A stretch of 38,733 bases of DNA from NCBI GenBank assembly GCA_025361585.1, contig JANYKK010000089.1:1-38733 (forward strand), given 5' to 3'. Below the pieces are notes generated by a model. It saw only the letters and a program-made list of their open reading frames with translations. It ran no database searches and was not told the DNA's origin. Of this stretch, positions 37,807 through 38,733 are shown in pieces. Source of the stretch: Methylobacter sp. Lineage in GTDB: Bacteria > Pseudomonadota > Gammaproteobacteria > Methylococcales > Methylomonadaceae. The stretch's first letter is position 1. Each line of letters opens with the position of its first letter. The translations under genes and the position numbers were made by a program.

Positions 37807-37882
37807 AATGAATTGTCCGTTGGAATGCTTTGAAAGCAACCCGACTTTTGATGTTTGTAAACGGGCGCGATGCGCCCCCTAC
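37759..37882. repeat. REPIN-like element C (124 bp)
   Basis: The ends GTAGGGGGCGCATCGCGCCC and, on the other side, its inverted match, each a hairpin after GTAG. Same architecture as elements A and B but with a different stem sequence. It supplies the last codons of the AlpA-like ORF. Confidence 0.8.
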
Positions 37883-37962
37883 CGGGCTTCGCGGCTTTTT
37901 GCGAAGGTCGCCTCGAATGATGGGTTATGCCGCCTACCCACGAAGCGCGGTTGGAGAGACAA

Positions 37963-38259
37963 ATGAACCTTAAATTTCGCAAGAAACCCGTAGTAATCGA
38001 AGCCTTCCAAATGACCAAAGATCGCCGTGCAAGCAACGCGGACTGGCCGGAGTGGATGCACCGTGCATGGCAGCTTGACCGCGAAACGCCCGGCTCTCTG
38101 TACCCGACCGAAGAGGGAACTGGCGACGGACTGCTGTCGATTGGCACACTCGAAGGGCCGCACTTGGTTTCGTGGGGTGATTGGATCATCCAAGGCGTGA
38201 AGGGCGAACTGTACCCATGCAAGCCTGACATTTTCGAGGCGACGTATGAAGCGGCCTAA
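37963..38259 (+). CDS. Conserved-type phage protein, unknown function
   Basis: The ATG at 37963 (MNLKFRKKPVVIEAFQMTKDRRASNADWPEWMHRAWQLD) has GGAGAG 7 bases upstream and gives 98 residues. The end, VSWGDWIIQGVKGELYPCKPDIFEATYEAA, is a widespread signature of small phage proteins (PGDWIIRGVKGExYPxxxDxFxxTY). The track start at 37927 has no ribosome site. The function is not established. Confidence 0.7.
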   Translation: MNLKFRKKPVVIEAFQMTKDRRASNADWPEWMHRAWQLDRETPGSLYPTEEGTGDGLLSIGTLEGPHLVSWGDWIIQGVKGELYPCKPDIFEATYEAA

Positions 38260-38325
38260 CGCAAAAGTCACCGTGACTCCGGCAGCTTTATCGCCGGAGG
38301 CTCCGGTGGACTGCCGGGTTGTGCC
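38257..38325. repeat. GC-rich paired hairpins after the 98-aa gene
   Basis: CCGGCAG (from 38278) pairs with CTGCCGG (to 38320), enclosing CTCCGGC/GCCGGAG. The segment is bounded by GCCTAAC and GGTTGTGCC, which faintly recall integron attC ends; see findings. Confidence 0.4.
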
Positions 38326-38349
38326 TGGCGCTGACAACGGAGAAAGAAA

Positions 38350-38607
38350 ATGAGAGGACGTAGCAGTTTGGCGTTGGCTGTAATGCTGGCGATTTCCGCA
38401 AGCCTACCGACTGTGCAGGTTTGCACGCGCCGAGAGGTTGATTGGTGGGGCGGCAGGAGAGAGCCGCACAACAGAGGGCGACGAGCCGAAAATGATGCCG
38501 CAGCACTGGCGAAGGCAGAAGCGAAGCGCCAACGGAAGGCAGCGAAACGGCTTGCAAGTGTTGCCGCTAGCACTGCTGATTCCGATGGGCACAACGTTTC
38601 GAGCTAA
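38350..38607 (+). CDS. Small secreted or membrane-linked basic protein
   Basis: The 85-residue ORF has GGAGAAAG three bases before the ATG. MRGRSSLALAVMLAISASLPTVQVC is a likely signal sequence (possible lipoprotein, LPTVQVC). The rest is strongly charged (RGRRAENDAAALAKAEAKRQRKAAKRLASVAAS), a helical Lys/Arg/Ala-rich end. No family recognised. Confidence 0.5.
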   Translation: MRGRSSLALAVMLAISASLPTVQVCTRREVDWWGGRREPHNRGRRAENDAAALAKAEAKRQRKAAKRLASVAASTADSDGHNVSS

Positions 38608-38733
38608 GCACCGCTTCCCCGTGAGCTTTATAGCTCCACAGTCCTTCGGACATCTCAACCTTTTAAAAAAATCATCAATAGCCGATGAAGCGTGTGCTTG
38701 AGCGAGGCGTTATACCACGCGACTTTGCGTATC
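38608..38733. other. Right edge without a gene
   Basis: The 126 bases hold two small hairpins (GAGCTTTATAGCTC and GTCCTTCGGAC) but no supported ORF. The prophage right end, integrase and restored tRNA-Cys are not in the window. Confidence 0.5.

Noticed and set aside
38438-38701. 87-aa plus-strand ORF at the right edge
   Set aside because: It overlaps the 85-aa ORF, which has a better ribosome site and signal-like start; no family character.

Overview
The window is a bacterial chromosome segment. About 3.2 kb of host DNA on the left is followed by roughly 35 kb of an integrated tailed phage (a lambdoid-style siphovirus prophage) that runs off the right edge. The host genes are a 3'-truncated bioF, then bioB (both minus strand) and a divergent comF-family gene. 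This arrangement, the moderate GC content and the GTAG-type REP elements suggest a gammaproteobacterium, possibly a methylotroph of the Methylococcales. That genus-level guess is inference only. The junction is a 45-nt fragment of the 3' end of a tRNA-Cys gene (3187-3231). The prophage therefore probably entered at the anticodon loop of tRNA-Cys, and the restored tRNA and the integrase should lie beyond base 38733.

Phage layout. From 3.25 to 26.35 kb, almost everything is on the minus strand and reads right to left: small terminase, a C4-type antisense RNA with an AntA/AntB antirepressor, large terminase (GpA), a Mor-type regulator, an unlisted 93-codon ORF, gpW-like joiner, portal, ClpP protease fused to the major capsid protein, a DUF2190 decoration protein, holin, nested spanins, several small virion proteins, head-tail connectors, tail tube, tail assembly chaperones joined by a -1 frameshift, tape measure, and the tail tip and adhesion proteins. 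From 26.3 to 31.8 kb, also minus strand, is the early region: Cro, a LuxR-type HTH protein, small membrane proteins, a primase-helicase, a 248-bp symmetric iteron array that looks like a replication origin, and a deleted adenine methylase. From 31.87 kb rightward on the plus strand are the CI-like repressor and two cargo genes. A minus-strand HigBA-type toxin-antitoxin pair follows, and then a plus-strand operon of small genes with a GH108 endolysin and an AlpA/Xis-like protein.

How it fits together. The same operator type (CAAAC-N5-GTTTG) sits over the leftward early promoter between cro and cI and again, doubled, over a near-consensus rightward promoter at 34.5 kb. One repressor probably silences both arms. 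The repressor has the S24 serine but seems to lack both the catalytic lysine and the Ala-Gly cleavage pair. SOS self-cleavage may therefore not work, and induction may instead depend on the C4-controlled antirepressor. Lysis genes are split: holin and spanins are in the structural cluster, the endolysin is 20 kb away in the rightward operon. Three REPIN-like elements have entered the prophage, one of them in frame inside the inner-membrane spanin gene.

Decay or tuning is visible in several places: a methylase lacking its catalytic core, a one-base frameshift in a small gene, an ORF without a normal start codon, and a C9T8 tract in a small coupled gene. A 40-aa peptide with a double-glycine leader motif lies next to the attachment site. 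All functional names come from reading motifs and remembered family features; no search was run.
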